A stretch of DNA of 64,000 nt from Sphaerisporangium corydalis. Lineage in GTDB: Bacteria; Actinomycetota; Actinomycetes; Streptosporangiales; Streptosporangiaceae. Each line of letters starts with the position of its first letter. The first letter of the stretch is position 1. This document shows, one piece after another, positions 52,644 to 60,312 of the stretch. The notes under the pieces were generated by a model. The model had not been told where the DNA came from. It was given only the letters and a program-made list of their open reading frames with translations, and searched no databases. The stretch lies in NCBI RefSeq assembly GCF_025506355.1, contig NZ_JANZYP010000007.1, positions 1 to 64,000 on the forward strand, given 5' to 3'. A program made the position numbers and the translations under genes.

Positions 52644-53660
52644 TCAGCGTTCGCGCCTGAGGCGGGCGGTCACGGCCGGGAGCAGGCCGCCGGGCAGGAA
52701 GAGGACGACCACGATGAGCACCACCGCGTACACCGCGTACGACAGCACGCTCGGCGCGTAGCTCGGCATCCCCGGCGCCGTCCCGATGACGTTCAGCCCC
52801 TGGACGAGCAGGGTGATCGCGGCGGCGCCCACCACCGCGCCCCAGACGGTGCCGAGCCCGCCGACCACGGCCATGACGATGTACTCGATGGACAGCAGCA
52901 CTGGGAAGGAGCTCGGGGCGACGTACCCGACGTAGAACGCGTAGATCCCCCCGGCCAGCCCGGCGAACGCGGCGGACAGGGCGAACACCACGAGCTTGTA
53001 CCGGCCGACCGGGACCCCCGAGGACGCCGCCGCCGTCTCGCTGGTGGCCAGGGCACGCAGCGCGCGGCCGGGCCGGGAGACGATGACGTTCCGCGTCACC
53101 AGCATGACCAGCGCCACCCCGGCCCACGTCAGGTACGCGTACCCGGAGGCGTCGCCCAGCTCGTACGGCCCGGCGCCGAGCCTCGGGATGCCCTGGAGGC
53201 CGATGTCCCCGCCGGTGAACTCCAGCTGGCCCGCCAGCGACAGAAGGATCAGCTGGGTGGCGATCGTCGCGAACGCCAGGTGGTGCCCGCGCAGGCGGAG
53301 CAGGGGGACGCCGACCACCACCGCGAACGCCGCCGCGACGACCGGCGCGGCCAGCAGCCCGGCCAGCGGGGGGCCGCCGCGCACGGCGAGGATCCCGGCC
53401 GTGTAGCCGCCCACGGCGTAGAAGGCGCCCTGGCCGAGCGACACCTGCCCGGCGTACCCCATGAGCAGCGAGACGCCGACCGTCACCATCGCGGCGAGGC
53501 CGAGGAAGATGTACACCGTCAGTGCGCTGTCGTCCAGGAACGCGGGCAGGGCCAGCGTGACGGCCGCGACGACGCCCCCGGGCAGCACCCGCCGTATCCG
53601 GGACCCCGGCCGCGCCCCGGCCGCCTCCCTGACCGGAGCGACGGGCGTCAGGCGGGTCAT
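52644..53660 (-). CDS. livM: Liv-type ABC transporter permease (LivM)
   Basis: The 338-residue integral membrane permease has 8-10 helices. It carries GVSLLMGYAGQVSLGQGAFY near the start and the EAA-like GRALRALATSETAAASSGVP cytosolic loop of LivM proteins. It forms the transmembrane pore with LivH. A GGAGG precedes the ATG. It is the last gene of the livK-livG-livF-livH-livM operon; a 50-bp duplication separates it from livH. The substrate is a branched-chain amino acid, amide or aromatic acid by family. Confidence 0.92.
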   Translation of the reverse strand: MTRLTPVAPVREAAGARPGSRIRRVLPGGVVAAVTLALPAFLDDSALTVYIFLGLAAMVTVGVSLLMGYAGQVSLGQGAFYAVGGYTAGILAVRGGPPLAGLLAAPVVAAAFAVVVGVPLLRLRGHHLAFATIATQLILLSLAGQLEFTGGDIGLQGIPRLGAGPYELGDASGYAYLTWAGVALVMLVTRNVIVSRPGRALRALATSETAAASSGVPVGRYKLVVFALSAAFAGLAGGIYAFYVGYVAPSSFPVLLSIEYIVMAVVGGLGTVWGAVVGAAAITLLVQGLNVIGTAPGMPSYAPSVLSYAVYAVVLIVVVLFLPGGLLPAVTARLRRER

Positions 53661-53729
53661 GTGCTTTCCTCCGGGACGGCGGTGCGGAGGGTGGGCCGGA
53701 GGCGGGTCATGTGCTCTCCTCCAGGACGG
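53651..53729. repeat. 50-bp junction duplication
   Basis: A 29-bp sequence beginning GGCGGGTCATGTGCT occurs at 53651 and 53701 with two mismatches, a 50-base period. Each copy contains an ATGA stop/start overlap on the minus strand and a GGAGGA ribosome-binding site. Confidence 0.8.
53657..53710 (-). CDS. 17-codon micro-ORF bridging livH and livM
   Basis: The frame reads MTRLRPTLRTAVPEEST. Its ATG overlaps the livH stop (ATGA at 53707-53710) and its stop overlaps the livM ATG (ATGA at 53657-53660). Its start matches the livM N terminus (MTRL) and its end matches the livH C terminus (EEST), so it arose by tandem duplication of the junction. It may simply keep ribosomes moving from livH to livM. 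Whether the peptide is used is unknown. Confidence 0.5.
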   Translation of the reverse strand: MTRLRPTLRTAVPEEST

Positions 53730-54567
53730 TCGCGCGCCGGGTGGACTGGACGACCATGATGACGAGCATCAGGCCGAGGGCGATCTCCGTCTGGTAGGCC
53801 GCGTACCCGTACCCCGCCGCCAGCGACTCGGCGACCCCGAGCAGCAGCGCGCCCGACAGGGCGAGGACCGGCCGGGTGAGCGCGCCGAAGACGGCGGCGG
53901 CGAAGCCGTTGACGATGAGCGTGACGTCGGAGTCGAACGAGATGGGCCGCAGCGGGGTGACCAGCACCCCGGCCACCCCGCCGAGCAGGCCGCCGATGGC
54001 GAAGGCCAGCAGCCCCATCGTGGTGACGTCGATGCCGACGACCCGGGCCGCGTACGGGTTGGAGGCGCAGGCGCTGAGCGCCTTGCCGAGGTAGGTGCGG
54101 CCGAAGAACGCGCTGAGCAGGACGAAGGTGACGGCGGTGGCCGCGATGACGAGCAGGTGCTGCCGCTGGACGCCGACCCCGGCGACGGTGAGCGACCCCG
54201 GCAGGCCGGGGAAGGACCTCGGCTGGTCCCCCCAGACGAAGATCTCCACCGCGTACGCCAGCACGCCGGCGCCCAGGGTGACGATCAGGGACGACTGCGG
54301 CGTGGTGCCCCGCCTCCCGATCGCGATCAGGCCGGTGAGCAGGCCGGTCATCGTGGCGATCAGGACGGCGGCGACCTCGCTCACGCCGTGCGGCAGGCCG
54401 ACGCCGAGCAGCCAGGACGCGCTCAGCCCCGCCACGACGGCGAACATGCCCTGGGCGAAGTTCACCACGCCGGTCACGCGGTGGACGGCGACCAGGCCGC
54501 TGGCGATCAGCGCGAACCCGCAGCCGACCGCGAGGCCGTTGACGAGATAGGTCAGGAACTCGCGCAC
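53707..54567 (-). CDS. livH: Liv-type ABC transporter permease (LivH)
   Basis: The 286-residue membrane permease is of the LivH type. It has LVAVHRVTGVVNFAQGMFAV near residue 28, multiple helices and the GKALSACASNPYAARVVGID loop. It pairs with LivM to form the channel. A GAGGTGG site precedes the GTG start. The gap to livF is 22 bp. Length and order fit the standard livK-G-F-H-M operon. Confidence 0.93.
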   Translation of the reverse strand: MREFLTYLVNGLAVGCGFALIASGLVAVHRVTGVVNFAQGMFAVVAGLSASWLLGVGLPHGVSEVAAVLIATMTGLLTGLIAIGRRGTTPQSSLIVTLGAGVLAYAVEIFVWGDQPRSFPGLPGSLTVAGVGVQRQHLLVIAATAVTFVLLSAFFGRTYLGKALSACASNPYAARVVGIDVTTMGLLAFAIGGLLGGVAGVLVTPLRPISFDSDVTLIVNGFAAAVFGALTRPVLALSGALLLGVAESLAAGYGYAAYQTEIALGLMLVIMVVQSTRRATVLEEST

Positions 54568-54589
54568 GCGCCACCTCCTCGCCGCGGGG

Positions 54590-55339
54590 TCACGGCGTGG
54601 CCTCCTCGATCGGGCCGCCGAGGTAGGCGCGCGCGACCTGGGGGTTCGCGGCCAGCTCGGCGCACGGCCCCTCCGCGACCACCCGTCCCGCCTCCAGGAC
54701 GTACGCCCGCTCGCACACCCCGAACGCCAGCCGGGCGTTCTGCTCGATGAGCAGCACGGTCAGCCCGCGCTCCCGGTTGAGCGCCACCAGGTGGGCGGCG
54801 AGGTCGCGGGTGACCATGGGGGCGAGCCCGAGCGACAGCTCGTCCACGACCAGCACGTCGGGCCGCGACATCAGCGCCCGCCCGAAGGCCACCATCTGCT
54901 GCTCGCCCCCCGACAGCACCCCGGCCCGCCGGCGCCGCAGTTCGGCCAGCCTGGGCAGGAGGTCGTACACCGACGACGGGTCGCGTGCGCGCGACCGCCA
55001 GCCGCCGAGGACGAGGTTGTCCTCCACGCTGAGGTCGGGGAACAGCTGCCGCCCTTCGGGGATGTGCGCCAGCCTGCCGCCGGTGCGCGCGGTGCCCGAC
55101 GCCGGGGTGACGATGCCGGACAGCGTGTTCGCCAGGGTCGACTTGCCCGCCCCGTTGGGCCCGAGCAGCGCGACCATCTCCCCGGCCCGCACCGACAGCG
55201 TGACGTGGTCGAGCGCGGTCGCCGAGCCGTAGGTGACGACGAGCCCGGCGACCTCGATCGTCCCGCCACTCCGCGCGGCCTCGGCCGGGCCGCCGCCCTG
55301 GGCCGGTTCGGTGCCGCCGTCCGTGGGTGGCCCGGTCAT
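54590..55339 (-). CDS. livF: Liv-type ABC transporter ATPase (LivF)
   Basis: The 249-residue ABC ATPase has Walker A GPNGAGKST, the signature LSGGEQQMVAFGRALM and Walker B VLVVDELSLGLAP, with the H-loop replaced by LIEQN as is typical for LivF. It powers import with LivG. Its ATG overlaps the livG stop (ATGA at 55336-55339). A 26-residue Gly/Pro/Ala-rich N-terminal extension precedes the domain. Confidence 0.93.
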   Translation of the reverse strand: MTGPPTDGGTEPAQGGGPAEAARSGGTIEVAGLVVTYGSATALDHVTLSVRAGEMVALLGPNGAGKSTLANTLSGIVTPASGTARTGGRLAHIPEGRQLFPDLSVEDNLVLGGWRSRARDPSSVYDLLPRLAELRRRRAGVLSGGEQQMVAFGRALMSRPDVLVVDELSLGLAPMVTRDLAAHLVALNRERGLTVLLIEQNARLAFGVCERAYVLEAGRVVAEGPCAELAANPQVARAYLGGPIEEATP

Positions 55340-56091
55340 TCCGGCTCCCCGAGGTAGGCCGACACGACGAGGGGGTCGGCGCGGATCTCGCCGGGGGTGC
55401 CCTCGGCGATGACCCGGCCGAGGTCGAGAACGGTGATCCGGTCCGCCAGCCGGGTGACGAAGGCGACGTCGTGCTCGATGAGCATGATGGTCAGCCCGGC
55501 GGCCCGCAGCTCCTCGATGAGCACCGCCAGCGCCTCGCGCTCGCCGGCCCGCAGCCCCGACGCGGGCTCGTCCAGCAGCAGCAGACGCGGTTCGGCGCAC
55601 AGGGCCCTGGCGACCTGCATGGACCGCTGCTGCCCGAGCGGCAGCAGGCCCGCCTGCCGGTCGGCCCACGCGGTGAGGCCCACCCGCGCGAGCGCCTCGT
55701 CGGCGCGGCGCGCGATCTCCCGCTCGTCACGCCGGTGCCGGGGGAGCCGCAGGGCGGCGGACACGAACCCGGCGCGCGTACGGCTGTGCGCGCCGACCAT
55801 GACGTTCTCCCTGACCGTCATGCCGCGGAACACCCGCGCGCCCTGGAAGACGATCGACATCCCGAGCGCCGCGCGCCGATGCGGCGGGAGGCGGTCCACG
55901 TTCGCGGACCGCAGGGAGATGGCGCCCCGGTCGGTGGCCAGGTGGCCGGTGATGAGGTGGAACAGCGTCGACTTCCCGGCGCCGTTCGGCCCGATGACGC
56001 CGCGGACCTCGCCGTCGGCGATGTCGAGGCTGACATCGCGGACGGCGTAGACGCCCCCGAACGAGCGCGAGACCTCCTGAACACTGAGCAC
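55336..56091 (-). CDS. livG: Liv-type ABC transporter ATPase (LivG)
   Basis: The 251-residue ABC ATPase has Walker A GPNGAGKST, a LivG-style signature LPLGQQRSMQVARAL, Walker B LLLLDEPASGL and the switch histidine in LIEHD. The GTG start lies 13 bases after the livK stop. It forms the ATPase pair with LivF. Confidence 0.93.
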   Translation of the reverse strand: MLSVQEVSRSFGGVYAVRDVSLDIADGEVRGVIGPNGAGKSTLFHLITGHLATDRGAISLRSANVDRLPPHRRAALGMSIVFQGARVFRGMTVRENVMVGAHSRTRAGFVSAALRLPRHRRDEREIARRADEALARVGLTAWADRQAGLLPLGQQRSMQVARALCAEPRLLLLDEPASGLRAGEREALAVLIEELRAAGLTIMLIEHDVAFVTRLADRITVLDLGRVIAEGTPGEIRADPLVVSAYLGEPE

Positions 56092-56104
56092 GTGGCAGGG
56101 TGTC

Positions 56105-57301
56105 CTACTCGGTGGAGACGGTCGTGGTGAGCTGCTTCTTGGCCCAGTCCGTCACGACGAACCGCCCGTCCTTCACGGTGTTGATCGAGATGTACTCCGG
56201 CTTCAGCCCGGAGTGGTCGGTCGCGGAGTAGCGGAACCGGCCGTTGGGGGTGACCAGGTCCATGGTCTCCAGCGCCTGCCGCACCTGGTCCCTGCCGCTG
56301 CCGCCGGCCTTCCTGATCGCCTCGAACAGCAGCAGGGCGGCGCTGTAACCGTCCTGGGCGAACTGCGGCGGCGGGTAGCCGTACTTCTGCTGGAACGGCA
56401 CGGCCATCTGGTCGATGACCTGCTTCTGCTTGCCGGCCGGGAGCTGGTCGCCGACGACGCCGATCGCGCTCTGCACCGTCATGCCCTCGGCGGCGGCGCC
56501 CATCGGCTCCAGCCACAGCTTGCTGGCCTGCGACCCGGTCAGGAACAGCGGCACCTTCAGCCCGGACGCGGCGTACTGCTTGCCGGCCGTGACGCCGGGC
56601 GCGCCCGAGCCCCAGAAGACCAGGGCCTGCGCGTCGCTGTCGCGGACGTGGGTGAAGATCGCGCTGAAGTCGGAGTTCGTGGTCTCGTACGGCTCGTCGG
56701 CGACGACGGTCACGCCGTACTTCGTGGCCAGGGAGATCATCGCCTTGTGGCCGGCCACCGAGTAGGCGCTCTTGGTGTCGTGCGCGACCGCGATCTTCGT
56801 GATCTTCTCCGCCTGCATGTACTGCAGGTACCGCTCGGCGTACATGCTGGTGAGCGCCGGGGTGACGAAGATGTACGACTTGATCGGCTCCACCTGCTCC
56901 TGGGCGGGCGCGAGCGAGAGGTAGGGGATCTTCTCGCGCTGCGCGAGCGGTTCGATGGCGAGCGCGGAGTTGGAGAACACCGGGCCGATGAGCGCGTCGA
57001 TCTGGCCCTTGATCTGGTTGAAGGCCACGATCCCCTGGTCGGGCGCGGTCTTGTCGTCCCGCTGGACGAGCTCCACCTTGCGTCCGAGCAGCCCGCCCTG
57101 GGCGTTGACCTGTTCGACGGCGAGCTCGACGGCCTTCTTGTCCTCGCTGCCGAGAGGGGTGTAGTTGCCGGTCAGGGAGATGATGAGGCCGACCCTGATG
57201 GGGCCGGGGCCGGTGGATCCGTCTCCGCCGGACCCTCCGCCACCGCCGCACGCGGTCACGGCCAGGGTGAGACAGGCGATCACTGGGACGAGCTTGCGCA
57301 C
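56105..57301 (-). CDS. livK: Liv-type substrate-binding lipoprotein (LivK)
   Basis: The 398-residue precursor starts MRKLVPVIACLTLAVTACGG, a signal with lipobox (VTAC), then a glycine linker and a type I periplasmic-binding fold (IRVGLIISLTGNYTPLGSED, ALIGPVFSNSALAIEPLAQ). It captures ligand outside the cell for the LivHMGF importer. The GTG at 57301 follows an AGGAGG site. The promoter TTGACA-N17-TAAATT (57415-57443) lies about 110 bases upstream, overlapping the divergent paaX leader. PaaX proximity hints at an aromatic ligand (inference). Confidence 0.93.
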   Translation of the reverse strand: MRKLVPVIACLTLAVTACGGGGGSGGDGSTGPGPIRVGLIISLTGNYTPLGSEDKKAVELAVEQVNAQGGLLGRKVELVQRDDKTAPDQGIVAFNQIKGQIDALIGPVFSNSALAIEPLAQREKIPYLSLAPAQEQVEPIKSYIFVTPALTSMYAERYLQYMQAEKITKIAVAHDTKSAYSVAGHKAMISLATKYGVTVVADEPYETTNSDFSAIFTHVRDSDAQALVFWGSGAPGVTAGKQYAASGLKVPLFLTGSQASKLWLEPMGAAAEGMTVQSAIGVVGDQLPAGKQKQVIDQMAVPFQQKYGYPPPQFAQDGYSAALLLFEAIRKAGGSGRDQVRQALETMDLVTPNGRFRYSATDHSGLKPEYISINTVKDGRFVVTDWAKKQLTTTVSTE

Positions 57302-57414
57302 GTGTGCCTCCTGAAGCTCATGTCGCGGCAACAGGCCCGCGCATGCCTCCATCAGGCGCTGGTACGGCCACCGCGCAGGGAATGACGGCGTGATCAAAAT
57401 CCCCGATCGCCCTG

Positions 57415-57443
57415 AATTTAGGCACGTCACTTACGGCTGTCAA
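57415..57443 (-). promoter_or_regulatory. livK operon promoter, near-consensus
   Basis: On the minus strand TTGACA (57443-57438) is followed by exactly 17 bases and TAAATT (57420-57415). Transcription should start near 57408, giving a leader of about 105 bases. The -35 box ends 4 bases from the divergent paaX start codon, so PaaX or RNA polymerase binding would affect both genes. Confidence 0.75.
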
Positions 57444-57447
57444 TAGA

Positions 57448-58365
57448 ATGCCCAACATCATCGACGAGAGGGACGGCGTGGCGGCACAGGTTCAGGAAAG
57501 CCTCCCGGGACCGGGTCTGCGGTCCCAGTCGGTGATGTTCACCTTCCTCGGCGACCACGTTTACGGACACCCGCTCTGCGTCTTCTCCGGGAGCTTCATC
57601 GAGGTGTTCGCCCGGGTGGGGGTGTCGGAGGAGGCGACCCGGTCGACGCTGAGCCGCATGGTCGCCCGGGGCCTGCTGCGGCGGCAGCGGCACGGCCGCC
57701 GGGTGTACTTCGGGCTCACGCTGCGGACGGTGGAGATACTCAAGGACGGCCGGCGGCGCATCTGGCACACCGGCGTCGTCAACGACGTCCCCGGCGACCG
57801 GTGGACGCTCATCGGGTTCTCGCTGCCGGAGTCCTGGCAGCGGCAGCGCCACGAGCTGCGGTCGCGGCTGATCTGGGCGGGGTTCGGGCCGCTGCAGAAC
57901 GGGCTGTGGATCTCCCCGGCGGAGGTGGACGTGGAGGCGGTGGTCCGCGACCTGGACCTCGGCCCCGACGCCAACGTGAAGGTGTTCTCGGCCGAGCCCC
58001 GCGAGCCCACCGACATGGAGCGCGTCATCAGGGACGCCTACGACCTCGACGGCCTCGGCGGGCGGTACCGCGACTTCCTCGACCGGTGGGACCGGGCCGA
58101 CCCGATGCCGGAGGCGCCCGACCACCTGGCGCGCTCCCTGGTGATGCTCACCGAATGGCTGCGGATCATCCGCACCGACCCCCGGCTCCCGGTGCGCTAC
58201 CTGCCGCGCGGCTGGCCGGCCGGGCGGGCCCAGCGGGTGTGCCACACCCTGCACGAACGGTTCCGGGACGAGGCCCGCGCGATCGCCGCCCGGCTCATGG
58301 ACACCGTCCCCGACACGGCCGGCCCGGCCGGGCAGGACGGTGACAGCCGTCATACTCTGGCCTAG
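57448..58365 (+). CDS. PaaX-family transcriptional regulator
   Basis: The 305-residue protein has a PaaX winged helix at the N terminus (SVMFTFLGDHVYGHPLCVFS, then EEATRSTLSRMVARGLL) and the PaaX dimerisation and C-terminal domains (DRWTLIGFSLPESWQRQRHE). PaaX proteins repress aromatic catabolic genes and are released by an aryl-CoA ligand such as phenylacetyl-CoA. It is divergent from the liv operon and 36 bp upstream of the amidohydrolase, so it probably controls both. Confidence 0.9.
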   Translation: MPNIIDERDGVAAQVQESLPGPGLRSQSVMFTFLGDHVYGHPLCVFSGSFIEVFARVGVSEEATRSTLSRMVARGLLRRQRHGRRVYFGLTLRTVEILKDGRRRIWHTGVVNDVPGDRWTLIGFSLPESWQRQRHELRSRLIWAGFGPLQNGLWISPAEVDVEAVVRDLDLGPDANVKVFSAEPREPTDMERVIRDAYDLDGLGGRYRDFLDRWDRADPMPEAPDHLARSLVMLTEWLRIIRTDPRLPVRYLPRGWPAGRAQRVCHTLHERFRDEARAIAARLMDTVPDTAGPAGQDGDSRHTLA

Positions 58366-58401
58366 GTTGGGGCGAGATCATCCCGGCCGTCAAGGAGCGC
58401 C

Positions 58402-59313
58402 ATGCCGAATCAGGGATCGGGCCCCTCGCCGGGGCGTCCGGTGATGGACGTGGAGTCCCTCGTCGCGATCGACGTCCACACCCACGCCGAGGTCTCAGAA
58501 CACGGCGGCGAGTCGCTCTCCGGCCCGCTCAAGCGTGGCGCCGACGAGTACTTCAAGCTGGCGGGGCACGGCCGGCCGACCGTCCCGGAGATGGCCGCCT
58601 ACTACCGTGAGCGGAACATGGCCGCCGTCGTGTTCACCGTCGACGCCGAGACCGCGACCGGCCACCCTCCCGTGCCGAACGACGAGATCGCCCAAGCGTG
58701 CGCGGACAACGCCGACGTGCTGATCCCCTTCGCCGGGGTCGACCCGTGGAAGGGCAAGGCGGCTGTGCGGCAGGCGCGCCGCCTGGTCGAGGAGTACGGG
58801 GTGCGGGGGTTCAAGTTCCACCCCAACCTTCAGGCGTTCTACCCCGACGACCGGATGGCGTACGGCCTGTACGAGGCGCTGGAGGAGCTCCAGGTCCCGG
58901 CGCTGTTCCATACCGGCCAGACCGGTCTCGGCGCGGGGGTGCCCGGCGGCGGGGGAGTACGGCTGAAGTACTCCAACCCGATGCGCGTGGACGACGTCGC
59001 CGTGGACTTCCCGGGCCTGCCGATCATCCTGGCCCACCCGTCGTTCCCCTGGCAGGACGAGGCCCTGGCGGTCGCCACGCACAAGCCCCTGGTCCACATC
59101 GACCTGTCCGGCTGGTCCCCGAAGTACTTCCCGCCGCAGCTCGTGCAGTACGCGAACACCCTGCTCAAGGACAAGGTCCTGTTCGGCTCGGACTACCCCC
59201 TCATCTCACCGGACCGCTGGCTGGCCGACTTCGAGAAACTCCCCATCAAGGACGAGGTCCGCCCCAAAATCCTCAAACACAACGCCGCCCGCCTCCTCGG
59301 CCTGACCTCCTGA
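58402..59313 (+). CDS. amidohydrolase-2 family hydrolase/decarboxylase
   Basis: The 303-residue TIM-barrel protein belongs to the amidohydrolase superfamily. It has the HxH motif in IDVHTHAE, GFKFHPNLQAF, FHTGQTG, LAHPSFPW and the metal-site Asp in FGSDYPL. Relatives include decarboxylases of aromatic acids and the 4-hydroxyphenyl-beta-ketoacyl-CoA hydrolase of hydroxycinnamate degradation. AAGGAG precedes the ATG. Adjacent PaaX and liv genes support an aromatic-acid pathway. The exact reaction is not determinable here. Confidence 0.85.
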   Translation: MPNQGSGPSPGRPVMDVESLVAIDVHTHAEVSEHGGESLSGPLKRGADEYFKLAGHGRPTVPEMAAYYRERNMAAVVFTVDAETATGHPPVPNDEIAQACADNADVLIPFAGVDPWKGKAAVRQARRLVEEYGVRGFKFHPNLQAFYPDDRMAYGLYEALEELQVPALFHTGQTGLGAGVPGGGGVRLKYSNPMRVDDVAVDFPGLPIILAHPSFPWQDEALAVATHKPLVHIDLSGWSPKYFPPQLVQYANTLLKDKVLFGSDYPLISPDRWLADFEKLPIKDEVRPKILKHNAARLLGLTS

Positions 59314-59328
59314 CGGGGACTGTGGCCG

Positions 59329-59985
59329 TCAGGCGCTTTCGTCACCGCGTGCCTTCACCGGTCGCCTGGCGAGGATGCCGGGTACGCGGTCGAACCCCTT
59401 CAGCCACGTCGAGACCGGTGGTTGCAGATAGCCCAGTAGCCGATGGATCTTGGCGTGATCTGCGGAGAGATGCCGGTGATGGATGGGTTCATGGTGCATG
59501 ATCCGGTTACGGAGCAACACCATGGATTGAAGGTTGTCGCGCAGGGGCTCGCGCCCACCCGAATAGTGGGGAAACGCACGATGCAGTGTCGGGACCCAGA
59601 AATGCCGGTCGTACGCACGGCTGAGAAGCGACACCCAGAGCCCGAACGTCGTCGCGGCCACCACGTCGTCCGCGCTGGGCGCGCGTACACCCTTGCGCCG
59701 CAGATCCTCCAGGGCCTTCGTGATCTTGCATGAATCGTGCTGCCGCAGCGGCGCCACCGTCCACCAGTCGGCCCGGCCGTACCGTGAGCGGAGCCGGTCG
59801 TGCTCGGCGTTCCGAAGACCGATCTCCAGGCAGTGCAGCGGGCCGTAGAAGGCTTCCGAGACCTCGATGTTCCAGCGGTACAGGCGCCATGCGCTGGTGG
59901 CGTCCCCGCTCGAGGCCCGTAAGTACGGCTCGAACCGAGGTGTGGAGAATGTCCGGCCGAACCATTCGGGTGGTCCCGGGACCAT
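59329..59985 (-). CDS. Abi-family (Abi_2/AbiD-F-like) HEPN protein
   Basis: The 218-residue protein resembles the Abi_2 family. It has FSTPRFEPYLRASSGD, then LHCLEIGLRNAEHDRL near residue 50 and LLRNRIMHHEPI at residues 157-168. The latter contains the R-x4-H HEPN ribonuclease motif (R159, H164). Some Abi_2 proteins are RNA-cleaving phage-defence effectors, and some are held by a neighbouring ncRNA. The ATG at 59985 is preferred because GAAGGGA lies 11 bases upstream; an ATG at 60003 is the alternative. It stands alone and is convergent with the amidohydrolase. Confidence 0.78.
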   Translation of the reverse strand: MVPGPPEWFGRTFSTPRFEPYLRASSGDATSAWRLYRWNIEVSEAFYGPLHCLEIGLRNAEHDRLRSRYGRADWWTVAPLRQHDSCKITKALEDLRRKGVRAPSADDVVAATTFGLWVSLLSRAYDRHFWVPTLHRAFPHYSGGREPLRDNLQSMVLLRNRIMHHEPIHHRHLSADHAKIHRLLGYLQPPVSTWLKGFDRVPGILARRPVKARGDESA

Positions 59986-60149
59986 GCGGCATCCCTTCGA
60001 CATCGGCCGTTGGCGGGCGGCTACCTTGGGTATACTGAGCACGTAAGCCCCGGGTCCGCCTCTGCTTCGCATGCCGCCCGGGGCACGGCTTTTCCCGGGT
60101 CGAGCGGACCGTCGAGACATGCCTCGCGGTCGTTCAGGCCCGGACGAAA

Positions 60150-60205
60150 TACGCCTTCGCCTCTGCACCGTAATGCCTTCGGCTTCGCGTACGCAGCGTA
60201 ATGCC
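60150..60205 (-). repeat. two 28-bp tandem repeats upstream of the Abi gene
   Basis: 60150-60177 and 60178-60205 match at 22 of 28 positions and share CGTAATGCC at their ends. A shorter, gapped relative ending ATGCC lies at 60058-60076. A CCCGGG...CCCGGG hairpin (60077-60099) lies between. The 309-base gap 60004-60312 has no supported protein gene, so it could encode an RNA partner of the Abi protein. Confidence 0.65.
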
Positions 60206-60312
60206 CTGTGAACCAACGGTTGACTCGCGGGACTATCGCCGATGACGCGATGCCGGGTCGCCGGGCGAGCCGGCATCATCTCTCAACCTGTTCTGGCCCG
60301 TCGGCCCACGGG

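Noticed and set aside
60150-60205. CRISPR array
   Set aside because: The two 28-bp units are directly adjacent without spacers, only 22 of 28 bases match, and no cas gene is near.
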